A program made the position numbers and the translations under genes. A stretch of 50,963 nucleotides of DNA from Flavobacteriaceae bacterium (GTDB lineage: Bacteria; Bacteroidota; Bacteroidia; Flavobacteriales; Flavobacteriaceae), in assembly GCA_029268555.1 (NCBI GenBank), contig JAQWNN010000003.1:1-50963 (forward strand), in the 5' to 3' direction. This document shows positions 1 through 8,447 of the stretch, piece by piece (position 1 is the first letter of the stretch; each line of letters starts with the position of its first letter). The notes beneath the pieces are model-generated. The model was not told where the DNA came from and ran no database searches. It was given only the letters and a program-made list of their open reading frames with translations.

Positions 1-1138
1 GTTCCATAGTATTATGGGCTAAATAGGGACAGGTGTATGTCCTTTCAACTACTTTAACTGCTTTTTCGAACATGGCTTCTGGGTTTCCATCTTGGCGAAC
101 TACTTTAGCTTTTTTATTTTCCATTGAGGCCATCAATTTCATATGATCTGAACTACTTTCTAAACCACTAGGAATTGTAGCTTTAAATTCACCAGCCCAA
201 CCCTGGACTTTTTCAGTTTTTTCAGGTGATAGCTCCCATTTTACTTCAAGTTCTTTTTTAGCTTGCATTACTTGCCAGGTTGTTTCGCCAACAATTACAG
301 CAATTTCATTAAATGAATCGGTATCACACCATTGCTTAGTATAATCTTCCAATTGTGTTTTTATCGAAAAAACATCTTTTATACCAGGCATACTTTTTAT
401 TTGACTTGTATCCATCGATTTAAATTGCATTCCGAAGGCAGGTGGATGAATAATCATCGCAATTAACATTTTATCAGCAGAGTAGTCCAATCCATAGAGA
501 GGCTGTCCAGTAATTATTTTTGCTCCATCTACATTCTTTCTAGAAGTTCCAATAATTTTAAAATCAGATATTTCTTTAAGAGATACTTCTTTAGGAACTT
601 TCATTTCAGAGGCTAGAGATGCCATTGGTCCAAATCCTGATATATTTCCAGTAGCTTTATGAATTAACTGTCCTTTACTAGTGATGATTTCATTTTGATT
701 AACACCCCAATTTTGAGCTGCAGCTTCAACCAACATTGCCCTAGCAGTAGCACCAGCCATTCTTAAACTGTTCCAGCCTTGACGGATGGATTGACTACCA
801 CCAGCTATTTGTCTATTAAAAATAGAAGTGTTTAGTGGCGCTTGTTCCACGATCACATCATCCCAATTAGCGTCTAATTCTTCAGCTACAATCATTGGCA
901 TTGATGTTTTTATATTTTGACCGATTTCAGGATTTGGAGACATTATTGTTATTAGCCCATTTTCACCGATTTTTAAAAATCCATTAATTTTAAACCATTC
1001 TTTGGGCAGTGCTTTAAATTGATTTGGTGTCATGTCACATGATGCTAACCAATTAAAACTAAGCATTATTCCACCTCCAGCTATCGTACTTGTTTTAATA
1101 AAAGATCTTCTACCGATTGATGTCTTCACTTTATTCAT
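1..1138 (-). CDS. Molybdenum-binding (large) subunit of a xanthine dehydrogenase/IorB-type oxidoreductase, 3' end cut off by window
   Basis: The open frame starts with ATG at 1136-1138 and runs off the left edge, giving about 379 residues of a protein that is normally over 700. The N-terminus reads MNKVKTSIGRRSFIKTST, a twin-arginine export signal, followed by a hydrophobic stretch and LASC, which looks like a lipobox, so the enzyme may be a Tat-exported lipoprotein. Near the window edge the sequence AHNTME matches the AHxxME motif of molybdopterin hydroxylase large subunits, and GGSQSIRQGW is typical of the IorB (isoquinoline 1-oxidoreductase beta) branch. It lies 9 bp downstream of the 2Fe-2S subunit gene, the usual small-large order. 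Substrate cannot be told; many family members oxidise aldehydes or N-heterocycles in the periplasm. Confidence 0.85.
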   Translation of the reverse strand, partial: MNKVKTSIGRRSFIKTSTIAGGGIMLSFNWLASCDMTPNQFKALPKEWFKINGFLKIGENGLITIMSPNPEIGQNIKTSMPMIVAEELDANWDDVIVEQAPLNTSIFNRQIAGGSQSIRQGWNSLRMAGATARAMLVEAAAQNWGVNQNEIITSKGQLIHKATGNISGFGPMASLASEMKVPKEVSLKEISDFKIIGTSRKNVDGAKIITGQPLYGLDYSADKMLIAMIIHPPAFGMQFKSMDTSQIKSMPGIKDVFSIKTQLEDYTKQWCDTDSFNEIAVIVGETTWQVMQAKKELEVKWELSPEKTEKVQGWAGEFKATIPSGLESSSDHMKLMASMENKKAKVVRQDGNPEAMFEKAVKVVERTYTCPYLAHNTME

Positions 1139-1147
1139 AAATATTTT

Positions 1148-1603
1148 TTAAGATTTTGAGGCAGTTTTGATTGCTGCTTTTATTCGGGTATAGGTTCCAC
1201 ATCTGCAAATATTTCCATTCATTGCAGAATCAATTTCCTCATCAGAAGGATTTGTATTAGTTTCTAAAAGAGCGGAAGCACTCATAATTTGTCCTGATTG
1301 ACAATACCCACACTGAGGGACATCATGTTCCAACCAAGCTTTTTGGACTGGATGTTCTCCATTCTCAGACAACCCTTCTATAGTTGTCACTTTATTTTTC
1401 CCAATAGAAGATATTGGTAATTGACAAGAGCGAACTGCTGCTCCATTTAAATGAATCGTACACGCACCACATTGAGCAATACCACAGCCATACTTTGTTC
1501 CTACAAGATTTAAATGATCACGAAGCACCCATAGTATAGGTGTATTTGGATCTACATTAACCTCTAAATTTTTCCCATTAACATTTAGTAGAAATTGTTC
1601 CAT
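1148..1603 (-). CDS. 2Fe-2S subunit of a molybdenum hydroxylase (IorA/CoxS-like)
   Basis: This 151-residue protein has both iron-sulphur motifs of the small subunit of xanthine dehydrogenase-type enzymes: a plant-ferredoxin-like cluster site ([17 protein letters not shown], about residues 38-54, with a further Cys near 60) and the C-terminal all-helical cluster site (CGYCQSGQ about 98-105 and NICRCGTY about 131-138). The length is normal for the family. It passes electrons from the molybdenum subunit encoded immediately downstream (1-1138) to an unknown acceptor. No FAD-subunit gene is seen next to it, consistent with the two-subunit IorAB type. It has no signal peptide of its own, so it may be co-exported with the Tat-signal-bearing partner; that is inference. 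Confidence 0.92.
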   Translation of the reverse strand: MEQFLLNVNGKNLEVNVDPNTPILWVLRDHLNLVGTKYGCGIAQCGACTIHLNGAAVRSCQLPISSIGKNKVTTIEGLSENGEHPVQKAWLEHDVPQCGYCQSGQIMSASALLETNTNPSDEEIDSAMNGNICRCGTYTRIKAAIKTASKS

Positions 1604-1740
1604 TATCTAGTTACTTATTTTGAATCAAATCTTTATTACATCTAAATATAAAAAAATCATTTTTGAAATTCTTTTAAAAATTGATTTTTTGTAATTTAAA
1701 TTGATTATAAATTAGGGATAGCTTAATCAATAATCTTAAT

Positions 1741-3444
1741 CTAATTTATACTTATATAGTCAAAAATTCTTGATTCTAAGATGGGTAAAGTGAGGGTTCC
1801 TTTTTCGAGAATTTTTTCATGAAATTCACGGATATCGAACTTACTTCCTAATTTTTCTTCAGCTAAATCTCTTAACTCACGTATTTTTAATTCCCCAATT
1901 TTGTAAGATAGTGCTTGACCGGGCCAGGAGATATATCGATCAATTTCGGTATTTACTTCGTGAATAGAAAGGGCAGTATTTTCTGTCATAAAATCAACTG
2001 CTTTTTGACGAGACCATCCAAACACATGTATTCCTGTATCTACTACAAGTCGACATGCACGCCACATTTCATAGGTTAATTTTCCAAAATGTTCAAAAGG
2101 AGTGGTATATATTCCCATTTCATTTGCTAAAAATTCAGTATAAAGACCCCATCCTTCTCCATATGCTGAGAGATATAGATTTTTTCTAAATTGAGGGATG
2201 TCCTCTGACAATTCTTGATTCAGCGCACCTTGTAAATGATGTCCAGGTACTGCTTCATGGGCTGTTAAGGAGGGAATTACATATAAAGGTCTACTAGGTA
2301 GATTGTAGGTATTAACCCAATAGTAGCCTGGGTCTGTGCTTTCAGGAGAAGTTCCTACATAACGTCCACCTGTATATTTTGGTGCAATTGCGTCTGGTAC
2401 GGGCGCTACCCCATAAGGTTTTCTTGGTAGTGTTTTAAAAAAACGTGGTAGTTGTTCATCTAGTTTTTTTGCAATATTTCGGGCATGTTTGAGAAGTTCA
2501 TCTGGAGTCTTGGCATAAAATTGAGGATCTGTTCGAAGAAAGGTAATAAATTCTCCTAGTGTTCCTCTAAAGTTCACCTCTTGAACAATAGCTTCCATTT
2601 GAGCTTTAATCCTAGCTACTTCATCAAGTCCTTTTTGGTGAATTTCTTCAGGACTTAGGTCCAATGTACTGAAAAAATCAATTCGTGTTTGGTAATAAGC
2701 TTTTCCATTTGGAATATTAGAAATGCCGATTGATTTTCTGGTATTTGGGTAATATTCATCTTCAAAGAATGTTTTAATAAATTTAAAACTAGGAATTACA
2801 TTTTCTAAAATAACCTCTTTTGCTGCTATTTGGATTGAATCTATTTCTTCTTCAGAAAGTTGAGTTGGAAGTTTTAAAAATGTACTGTAATAAAAGTTTT
2901 CTTCAGCCGTAGCTGTAATATGCTGTTCGTAAGTTGATTCATAGCCTTTAAATATTATCAATGGTTGGCCCATTCCGGCATCAAGTCCCTTTCGAATAAG
3001 TTCTGTTTGTTGTTGGATATAAAGAGGTATTGCTTTAAGTTTTTCTAGATACTTCAAAGCATCTTTTTTAGTGGTAATTGGTCGGACTTGGTAAGTAAGA
3101 CTTGAGTGAAATCCTGCATCAGAAAGAATTGGATTCCAATGCGTTTTGAATTTGTATTTAATTACAACTTCATTCAATACAAATTCAAGGAGCTCGTATG
3201 AGATTTTATCGTCTTCTTTTAAAGTATTTGGATTAAGCGCTTGCAATTGAGTTAAGAGGGAATCACAAAAAAAAGCTCTTTTTTCAAATTTTGACTCACT
3301 GTAATCACCCAATGGATAATTTGAATCGCTATTTTGTTGAAAGTTTTGGTAGGTTTCAATTATGTTACTGAGTTTTTGCTCAGGGGTAATATTTCTACAC
3401 CCAATAAGGAACGATAAAATAAGTGCCAAAAGTAAGTTTTTCAT
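1741..3444 (-). CDS. DUF885 family lipoprotein, putative zinc metallopeptidase
   Basis: A 567-residue protein starting MKNLLLALILSFLIGCRN: a lipoprotein signal peptide with Cys16 as the probable lipidation site, so it should sit on the outer or inner membrane facing the periplasm or outside. The middle carries TAHEAVPGHHLQ (about residues 393-404), the HExxPGHHxQ signature that defines the DUF885 family and resembles a gluzincin HExxH zinc site, with YGEGWGLYTE about 30 residues later supplying a likely third ligand. Length is typical. Peptidase activity is inferred from the motif; substrates in this family are poorly known. The gene stands alone, with about 95 bp to the gene upstream on the same strand. 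Confidence 0.85.
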   Translation of the reverse strand: MKNLLLALILSFLIGCRNITPEQKLSNIIETYQNFQQNSDSNYPLGDYSESKFEKRAFFCDSLLTQLQALNPNTLKEDDKISYELLEFVLNEVVIKYKFKTHWNPILSDAGFHSSLTYQVRPITTKKDALKYLEKLKAIPLYIQQQTELIRKGLDAGMGQPLIIFKGYESTYEQHITATAEENFYYSTFLKLPTQLSEEEIDSIQIAAKEVILENVIPSFKFIKTFFEDEYYPNTRKSIGISNIPNGKAYYQTRIDFFSTLDLSPEEIHQKGLDEVARIKAQMEAIVQEVNFRGTLGEFITFLRTDPQFYAKTPDELLKHARNIAKKLDEQLPRFFKTLPRKPYGVAPVPDAIAPKYTGGRYVGTSPESTDPGYYWVNTYNLPSRPLYVIPSLTAHEAVPGHHLQGALNQELSEDIPQFRKNLYLSAYGEGWGLYTEFLANEMGIYTTPFEHFGKLTYEMWRACRLVVDTGIHVFGWSRQKAVDFMTENTALSIHEVNTEIDRYISWPGQALSYKIGELKIRELRDLAEEKLGSKFDIREFHEKILEKGTLTLPILESRIFDYISIN

Positions 3445-3538
3445 TTCATGAGTTTTTAATTAAAAGGGAAAGGGTATGAATTAATTAAATTACACCATAA
3501 GCATTAACAAGATAAAACATTCAAAAACAATATATAAA

Positions 3539-4288
3539 TTACTTTCTTTTGATGCTGAATAGCTTTAGTTTAATATCATCTAAGCCGTCATCGTCGAAAG
3601 GATGTTCCATTTGATCTTGTATATTGTAGAGAGATATTAAAATAAACTCGCTAAGTATCACAATAAAAAAAGTTAACCAACTAGGATTGTCAACCCCTAT
3701 TTTGTTGATTATCGTTGGTGTATAGATAACTGGAAAAATATATATAAAAATTAGGCAATAAGCTTTTAAGCTAATTGGGGTACGATGTGAATGGATGGCA
3801 ATTAAGTTGTCTGCGCTGTCTATTACGTCCTTTAGAAAACGAAATATTTTTTCCCTAGTACCACCAGATATGGTCTCATTTTTTGCTCGCACAAAATCCA
3901 AAAAGCTTTCATAGGCGTCATCAATCTCTATAGGGTCTTCAGATGGAGTAGTTAAATGATTATATAAGGCATCATTAAGGTTATCAATTTTCCCTTGGCC
4001 CTGAAGCTTGTCTTCATCACTAATCTTAGGGGAAAATTGAATTAGGTTTTCAATTGTTTTGAGAGCAGCTCGGTAAAGACTTAAATGCTCTAATGCCTTT
4101 TCTCTTCTTCTAAATGCTCCCCGAATTGTGAATACCAAAGGAAAGATTATGGCAATACTCATAAGAGTAAGGTCAATGTTGTAAACGACTCGAAATTTAT
4201 AGGCTACTAATGGAACAATTAAAGAAAGAATAAGGGTTATTAAAGTTCGATAATTGATAATAGATAGGTATCTAGACATAAAAAACAT
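3539..4288 (-). CDS. Unknown four-helix membrane protein (possibly bestrophin/RFP-TM-like)
   Basis: I do not recognise this 249-residue protein with certainty. It has two hydrophobic helices near the N-terminus (about 14-30 and 38-54), a hydrophilic, probably helical central region (about 60-155), two more helices (about 172-195 and 203-222) and a charged tail. The tail contains QMEHPFDDDGLDD just after the last helix, which recalls the NPF-plus-acidic motif of bestrophin-like and RFP-TM anion channels; this is only a weak resemblance. Translation could begin at 4288 or at the second Met (4279). It is divergent from the CotH-like gene, with only 33-42 bp between them, so the two promoters must overlap coding DNA. 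Confidence 0.7.
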   Translation of the reverse strand: MFFMSRYLSIINYRTLITLILSLIVPLVAYKFRVVYNIDLTLMSIAIIFPLVFTIRGAFRRREKALEHLSLYRAALKTIENLIQFSPKISDEDKLQGQGKIDNLNDALYNHLTTPSEDPIEIDDAYESFLDFVRAKNETISGGTREKIFRFLKDVIDSADNLIAIHSHRTPISLKAYCLIFIYIFPVIYTPTIINKIGVDNPSWLTFFIVILSEFILISLYNIQDQMEHPFDDDGLDDIKLKLFSIKRK

Positions 4289-4293
4289 TTATT

Positions 4294-4301
4294 ATATTTG
4301 A
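4294..4301 (+). promoter_or_regulatory. Candidate -7 box for the CotH-like gene
   Basis: The octamer TATATTTG fits the flavobacterial -7 consensus TAnnTTTG and lies about 20 bp upstream of the ATG at 4322. No TTG is found at the expected 17-19 bp upstream, so only half of the promoter is supported. It lies between two divergent genes. Confidence 0.35.
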
Positions 4302-4321
4302 GTGAATTTATTAACTAAATT

Positions 4322-5341
4322 ATGAATAAACAAGCGTTATGTTCATTCATTTTGCTGTTCACAGGGATACTCTCAGCACAAAATGATTTAAAATCAGATG
4401 AACTCTATAAGAATCAAAGTCCACTTGAAATTAAATTGGGATATTCCAATAAAGATCTAAATAGGAATACAGACGATACGACTTTTATAACAACCACAAT
4501 GTCGTACAACCATGAAGAAAAGTGGTCAGATATCGAGGTCAACCTTAGGGCAAGAGGTAATTTTCGTCGAAATAAATGCTACTTCCCTCCTGTAAAAATG
4601 AAAATTAAAAAGGATCAATATTCTGAAACACTTTTTGATGGAAATAAAACAATGAAATTAGTATTACCTTGTTTAATTGAAAATGAAAATAACGATAATG
4701 TTTTACAAGAATTCATAGCCTACAAAATCTATGAAAAAATATCTCCTTTTCATTTCAAGACAAGGAGAGTTAACATTGAATTCACGGAACCAAAGGGGAA
4801 AAAAACTAAAACCTTTCAATTGAAAGGATTCTTAATAGAAGATGACAAAAGGGTAGCAAAACGACACGAGGGCAAAGTAATGGAGCGCTTTATCCATCCT
4901 ATGGCAATGCAGCATCTCACATCAGTTCAAAATGCTTTTTTTCAATTTTTATTAGGTAATACAGATTTTTCAGTTGCTTATCAACACAATGGTAAACTCT
5001 TATATGTTGATAAAGAGATTATCCCTCTCCCTTACGATTTTGATATGACAGGTTGGGTAAACCCGAGTTATGCTACTGTAAATACTACTTTAGGAATTAA
5101 TTCTGTTAAAGATAGAAAGTACAGAGGTTTTAAACGAGAGCAACAATACTTTGATGAAGTTAGAGATCAGTTTTTAAATAAAAAAGACTTGTTATTGGAA
5201 ATGGTTGCTTCATTTGAGAATGAATTTTCAGATCCTAAAGAATTCAAAACTATGTTTGAATTTATGGGTTCATTCTATGAAGTTCTTGAAGATAATATTA
5301 GATTTAATGAAGTGATAGTGGCAGAAGCAAGAACCAAATAG
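4322..5341 (+). CDS. Secreted CotH-like (protein-kinase-fold) hypothetical protein
   Basis: The 339-residue product begins with a signal peptide (MNKQALCSFILLFTGILSAQ, cleavage likely after SAQ). The body shows features seen in CotH-type proteins: LRARGNFRRNKCYFPPVKMKI (about 76-96) resembles the CotH RGNSSR...K segment, followed by FDGNKTMKLVLP (about 103-114), and IPLPYDFDMTGWVNP (about 238-252) resembles the metal-binding Asp region. CotH proteins are atypical secreted kinases in spore formers, but in Bacteroidota the role is unknown. The assignment is made from motif shape, not a search. It is convergent with the alkaline phosphatase gene, 4 bp away. Confidence 0.7.
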   Translation: MNKQALCSFILLFTGILSAQNDLKSDELYKNQSPLEIKLGYSNKDLNRNTDDTTFITTTMSYNHEEKWSDIEVNLRARGNFRRNKCYFPPVKMKIKKDQYSETLFDGNKTMKLVLPCLIENENNDNVLQEFIAYKIYEKISPFHFKTRRVNIEFTEPKGKKTKTFQLKGFLIEDDKRVAKRHEGKVMERFIHPMAMQHLTSVQNAFFQFLLGNTDFSVAYQHNGKLLYVDKEIIPLPYDFDMTGWVNPSYATVNTTLGINSVKDRKYRGFKREQQYFDEVRDQFLNKKDLLLEMVASFENEFSDPKEFKTMFEFMGSFYEVLEDNIRFNEVIVAEARTK

Positions 5342-5364
5342 CTATTTAATTTTCAATAGCTTTT
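5340..5364 (+). terminator. Hairpin between convergent genes
   Basis: AGCTATT at 5340-5346 pairs perfectly with AATAGCT at 5355-5361 around an 8-nt loop, followed by TTTT. It overlaps the ends of both the CotH-like gene and the alkaline phosphatase gene, so it could end transcription of the + strand gene and perhaps both. Confidence 0.45.
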
Positions 5365-6386
5365 AGCATCTTGTCAAAGATGGCTGTGTTTTCATATATA
5401 CCAGAAAACAATTCCGAATTTGGGCCATAACTGAAAACGGGCACCATTGATCCACTATGACCACCAGTTGAAAAATCAGCTTTAATGCGAGATTTTTTAA
5501 CATTTCCTCCACTTAAAGACAAACCCCCAGTTTCATGATCAGCAGTAACTATAACTAGTGTATTTCCATCTGCTTTAGCAAATTCTAAAGCTTTGGAAAT
5601 AGCTAAATCAAATTCTTTAAACTCAGAAAGAACATAGCTTAAGGAATTATCATGTGCTCCCCAATCAATCTGTGAACCTTCTATCATCATAAAAAAAGGT
5701 TTTTTTTGAGATATTTTTTTTAAACTTTCTTGGGTGAGATCATCAAGACTTGGTTTTCTTCCAAGGTCTTTTGGTGGAGGTTTACTCGGATAGGTGAAAA
5801 AACCAATTTTTTTGGAAGTAGAGTTTTTAAATTCTTCAAAATTATTAACAAAAGTATAATTGGACATCTCCTCTAACAAATTTCTCTTGTCTTTCCTTTT
5901 ATTGAAGTAATCTTTTCCTCCTCCAACAAATAAATCAACATTATGCTCGCTTAATTGAAGCGCAATATCTTCATAATCATATCTGGATGGAATCTTAGCA
6001 TAAAAACAAGCAGGCGTTGCATGAACTATTTCAGAGGTGACAACAAGGCCAACATCATATTTTTTTTCTTTACAGATCTCTAAAATACTTTTTGGTTTCA
6101 TGTTATTTTCATCTATTCCCACAACCCTATTAAAAGTTTTGAATCCAGAAGCCATTGCAGTTCCAGAGGCTGCAGAATCTGTAACCAAATAATTTAATGA
6201 ATGAGTTTTTGATAAGCCTACATATTCGAACTCTTCAAGAATAGTTGAGTTATTGTTAGCATACATCCCGGCACTTATATGAGAAAGCCCCATTCCATCT
6301 CCAATCATAAGAATAATATTAGGTAATTTATCTTCTGTTTGACAGAAAGTAATACTTGTAAATAAAAAGAAAAAAATATTTTTCAT
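5346..6386 (-). CDS. Alkaline phosphatase (PhoA superfamily)
   Basis: This 346-residue protein starts with a short signal peptide (MKNIFFFLFTSITFCQ), so it acts in the periplasm or outside. The alkaline phosphatase active site is readable: NIILMIGDGMG with metal ligand Asp30, TDSAASGTAMASG with nucleophile Ser71, and VTADHETGG near residue 281 holding the C-terminal Asp and His metal ligands; GGHSG near 309 supplies another His. It hydrolyses phosphate monoesters to release phosphate. The length is shorter than E. coli PhoA (about 450 residues) but usual for compact flavobacterial versions. No phosphate-response site was identified upstream. Confidence 0.93.
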   Translation of the reverse strand: MKNIFFFLFTSITFCQTEDKLPNIILMIGDGMGLSHISAGMYANNNSTILEEFEYVGLSKTHSLNYLVTDSAASGTAMASGFKTFNRVVGIDENNMKPKSILEICKEKKYDVGLVVTSEIVHATPACFYAKIPSRYDYEDIALQLSEHNVDLFVGGGKDYFNKRKDKRNLLEEMSNYTFVNNFEEFKNSTSKKIGFFTYPSKPPPKDLGRKPSLDDLTQESLKKISQKKPFFMMIEGSQIDWGAHDNSLSYVLSEFKEFDLAISKALEFAKADGNTLVIVTADHETGGLSLSGGNVKKSRIKADFSTGGHSGSMVPVFSYGPNSELFSGIYENTAIFDKMLKAIEN

Positions 6387-6512
6387 TTGTAAAGATTAAG
6401 TTGTTTCAAATATACAACTACTAAAAATCATAAACTTTAAAATTTTAATTAGAAGTTCTTTTATAATTTTAACCCAACTTCAAATGACTATCTTTAATTG
6501 TTAATTTAATAG

Positions 6513-7520
6513 TTGAAAAAAATAACACATCATCCAATAGATATTGTAGTTGCATGGGTAGACGGTGCAGACCCCGTAATTCGCCAGAAAAAAACAAGTT
6601 TTCTGAAATCTAATGGATCTTTTTTTCATCCTGGTGCATCTCAAACTCGTTTTCATTCCTTGAATGAAGTTGAATATTGTGTGCTTTCAATTTTAAAGTT
6701 TGCACCCTTCATACGAAATATTTTTATAGTTACTGATCAGCAAGATCCTAAAATAGATCGAGCTATAAAACAGTATTTTCCAGAACGTTTCAGAGATATT
6801 CGCATTGTTGATCACTACGAAATTTTTGAAGGATATGAAGATTATACTCCTACTTTCAATAGTATTTGTATTAGTAATATGCTCTGGAGAATTAAAGGGC
6901 TTTCAGATCAATTTGTTTATTTTAATGACGACATTTTTCTTCTAAGACCTATTAATCCTTCTGATTGGTTTGTCAATAATAAACCAGTTTTAAGAGGGAA
7001 GTGGAGTTTTCCTCCATATGAACGATTGCTATGGGATGAATTAAAAGAAAAATTCATGCAGTTTTTTACTTCAAAAAAACATCAAGAGCGTTCAGCTTCT
7101 TTTCAGGTAAATCAGTGGAATGCAGCAAAAAAATTGGGATTTCGATGGCGATATTTTAGATCTGGGCATACACCTGTTGCACTTAATAGGCAAACGCTTA
7201 AAAACTATTTTGACAACCACCCCGAAATGCTAAAAAAAAATATTTCTTTCAGATTCAGGAATTATTACCAATTTAATACTGTTGCACTAGCAAATCATTT
7301 GGAGATTAAGTCAGGAAATAAAAATAGAATGATATCTCAAGTTATATATCTTAGGACACATAAACGAGGTAAGGAATATGTAAATCGTAAATTAAGCATA
7401 GCAGGAAATAACAAAAACTTCCTTTTTATCTGCGCCCAAAGTTTGGATTTAGCAAATGTAAAAGATCAAGAAAAGGTTATTCAGAAAATGAAGACATTAC
7501 TTGAATTAGATATAAAATGA
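6513..7520 (+). CDS. Stealth family sugar-phosphotransferase (capsule/surface glycan)
   Basis: The 335-residue product shows the Stealth conserved blocks: IDIVVAWVDGADP at about residues 9-21 (CR1), then RFHSLNEVEYCVLSILKFAP and IRNIFIVTDQQDP (CR2, about 46-82), YFNDDIFLLRPI (acidic pair, about 136-147), and a His/Arg-rich later region. Family members transfer sugar-1-phosphate units to build phosphodiester-linked surface polysaccharides. Translation must begin at a non-ATG codon: TTG at 6513 is directly preceded by an in-frame TAG (6510-6512), and CR1 begins only eight codons later. Its stop overlaps the next glycosyltransferase gene by ATGA, indicating an operon. Confidence 0.9.
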   Translation: MKKITHHPIDIVVAWVDGADPVIRQKKTSFLKSNGSFFHPGASQTRFHSLNEVEYCVLSILKFAPFIRNIFIVTDQQDPKIDRAIKQYFPERFRDIRIVDHYEIFEGYEDYTPTFNSICISNMLWRIKGLSDQFVYFNDDIFLLRPINPSDWFVNNKPVLRGKWSFPPYERLLWDELKEKFMQFFTSKKHQERSASFQVNQWNAAKKLGFRWRYFRSGHTPVALNRQTLKNYFDNHPEMLKKNISFRFRNYYQFNTVALANHLEIKSGNKNRMISQVIYLRTHKRGKEYVNRKLSIAGNNKNFLFICAQSLDLANVKDQEKVIQKMKTLLELDIK

Positions 7521-8359
7521 AAAAAAAAAATTCTGTAGCAGTAATTTCGATGGTTAGAAATGATACTTTTTTTGTAGACAAATGGATAATGTATTACGGA
7601 ATTAAGTTTGGTTTTAAAAACTTATATCTTTTTGTTGATGGGATGGATCAGAAACCCCCTAATCTTGCACAAAAAATCAACTGCTTTCAAATTCCACATG
7701 TAAAATATAGAAGAGCAAAAGGTGATCGAAAGCGTGTTAAATATATTTCAAAATTCTCACATGACTTATTTGAGAAGTATGAGATCGTTTTAGCTATGGA
7801 TATTGACGAGTTTTTAGTATTGGATCCATTAATAAAAATGTCTTTAAAGGATTATTTATCCTCTGATTTTAAAAGTAGTTCACTGTCTGGCCTTGGATTA
7901 GACGTTGGCCAACATACAACTTTAGAGGGGCCCATTGATTTAAGTAAGCCTTTTCTATCTCAAAGAGCTTTTGCTCAAGTTTCAGATCGCTATACCAAAC
8001 CGGTAATTGCACTAAAGCCTCTAGAGTGGGGTTCTGGATTTCACCGAATAAAAGGTAAAAACTTTACTATTGATCCTAATTTATTTCTTTTTCATTTTGG
8101 TCTAGTAGATTATTTTAAAGCAAAAGAAAATTCCAAAAATAAACAATTGCTTTCCTCAGGTTGGAAACGCCATTTTGATCGAAGATTTCAATTATTCGAA
8201 ATATTGAAAACCCAAGATCCTCATGAAGGAGATTATTTTTTTAAAAAAGCAAGAATGTATTTTACAGAACGAAGAAAATGGTATGCTTGGAACAAACCTG
8301 CAACTTTAAAAGGGAATACATTGGTTAGAATACCACAAAGGTTTGAAACTTTGGTTTAG
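7517..8359 (+). CDS. Glycosyltransferase, GT2/GT92-like
   Basis: A 280-residue soluble protein. The start VAVISMVRNDTFFVDKWIMYY (about 7-27) and the block VLAMDIDEFLVLDP (about 91-104, with a DxD metal/nucleotide-sugar site) are typical of GT92/GT2-like enzymes (Glyco_tranf_2_4 type), as is FHRIKG at about 171-176. It is expected to transfer a sugar in cytoplasmic assembly of a surface glycan; donor and acceptor are not predictable. The ATG overlaps the stop of the Stealth gene (ATGA), so the two are probably co-translated. Confidence 0.85.
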   Translation: MKKKNSVAVISMVRNDTFFVDKWIMYYGIKFGFKNLYLFVDGMDQKPPNLAQKINCFQIPHVKYRRAKGDRKRVKYISKFSHDLFEKYEIVLAMDIDEFLVLDPLIKMSLKDYLSSDFKSSSLSGLGLDVGQHTTLEGPIDLSKPFLSQRAFAQVSDRYTKPVIALKPLEWGSGFHRIKGKNFTIDPNLFLFHFGLVDYFKAKENSKNKQLLSSGWKRHFDRRFQLFEILKTQDPHEGDYFFKKARMYFTERRKWYAWNKPATLKGNTLVRIPQRFETLV

Positions 8360-8382
8360 TACAAAATGACTTCTAATTTTTT

Positions 8383-8398
8383 AGTTTATTTGTAAACT
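8383..8398 (+). other. Small hairpin between glycosyltransferase and aminotransferase genes
   Basis: AGTTTA (8383-8388) and TAAACT (8393-8398) form a perfect 6-bp stem with loop TTTG in the 88-bp gap. There is no run of T directly after it, so a terminator role is doubtful. Confidence 0.3.
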
Positions 8399-8447
8399 TA
8401 TGGCTTGAAAACACTTTTTTAAAATAAATACTTAAAAATTTAAACAT

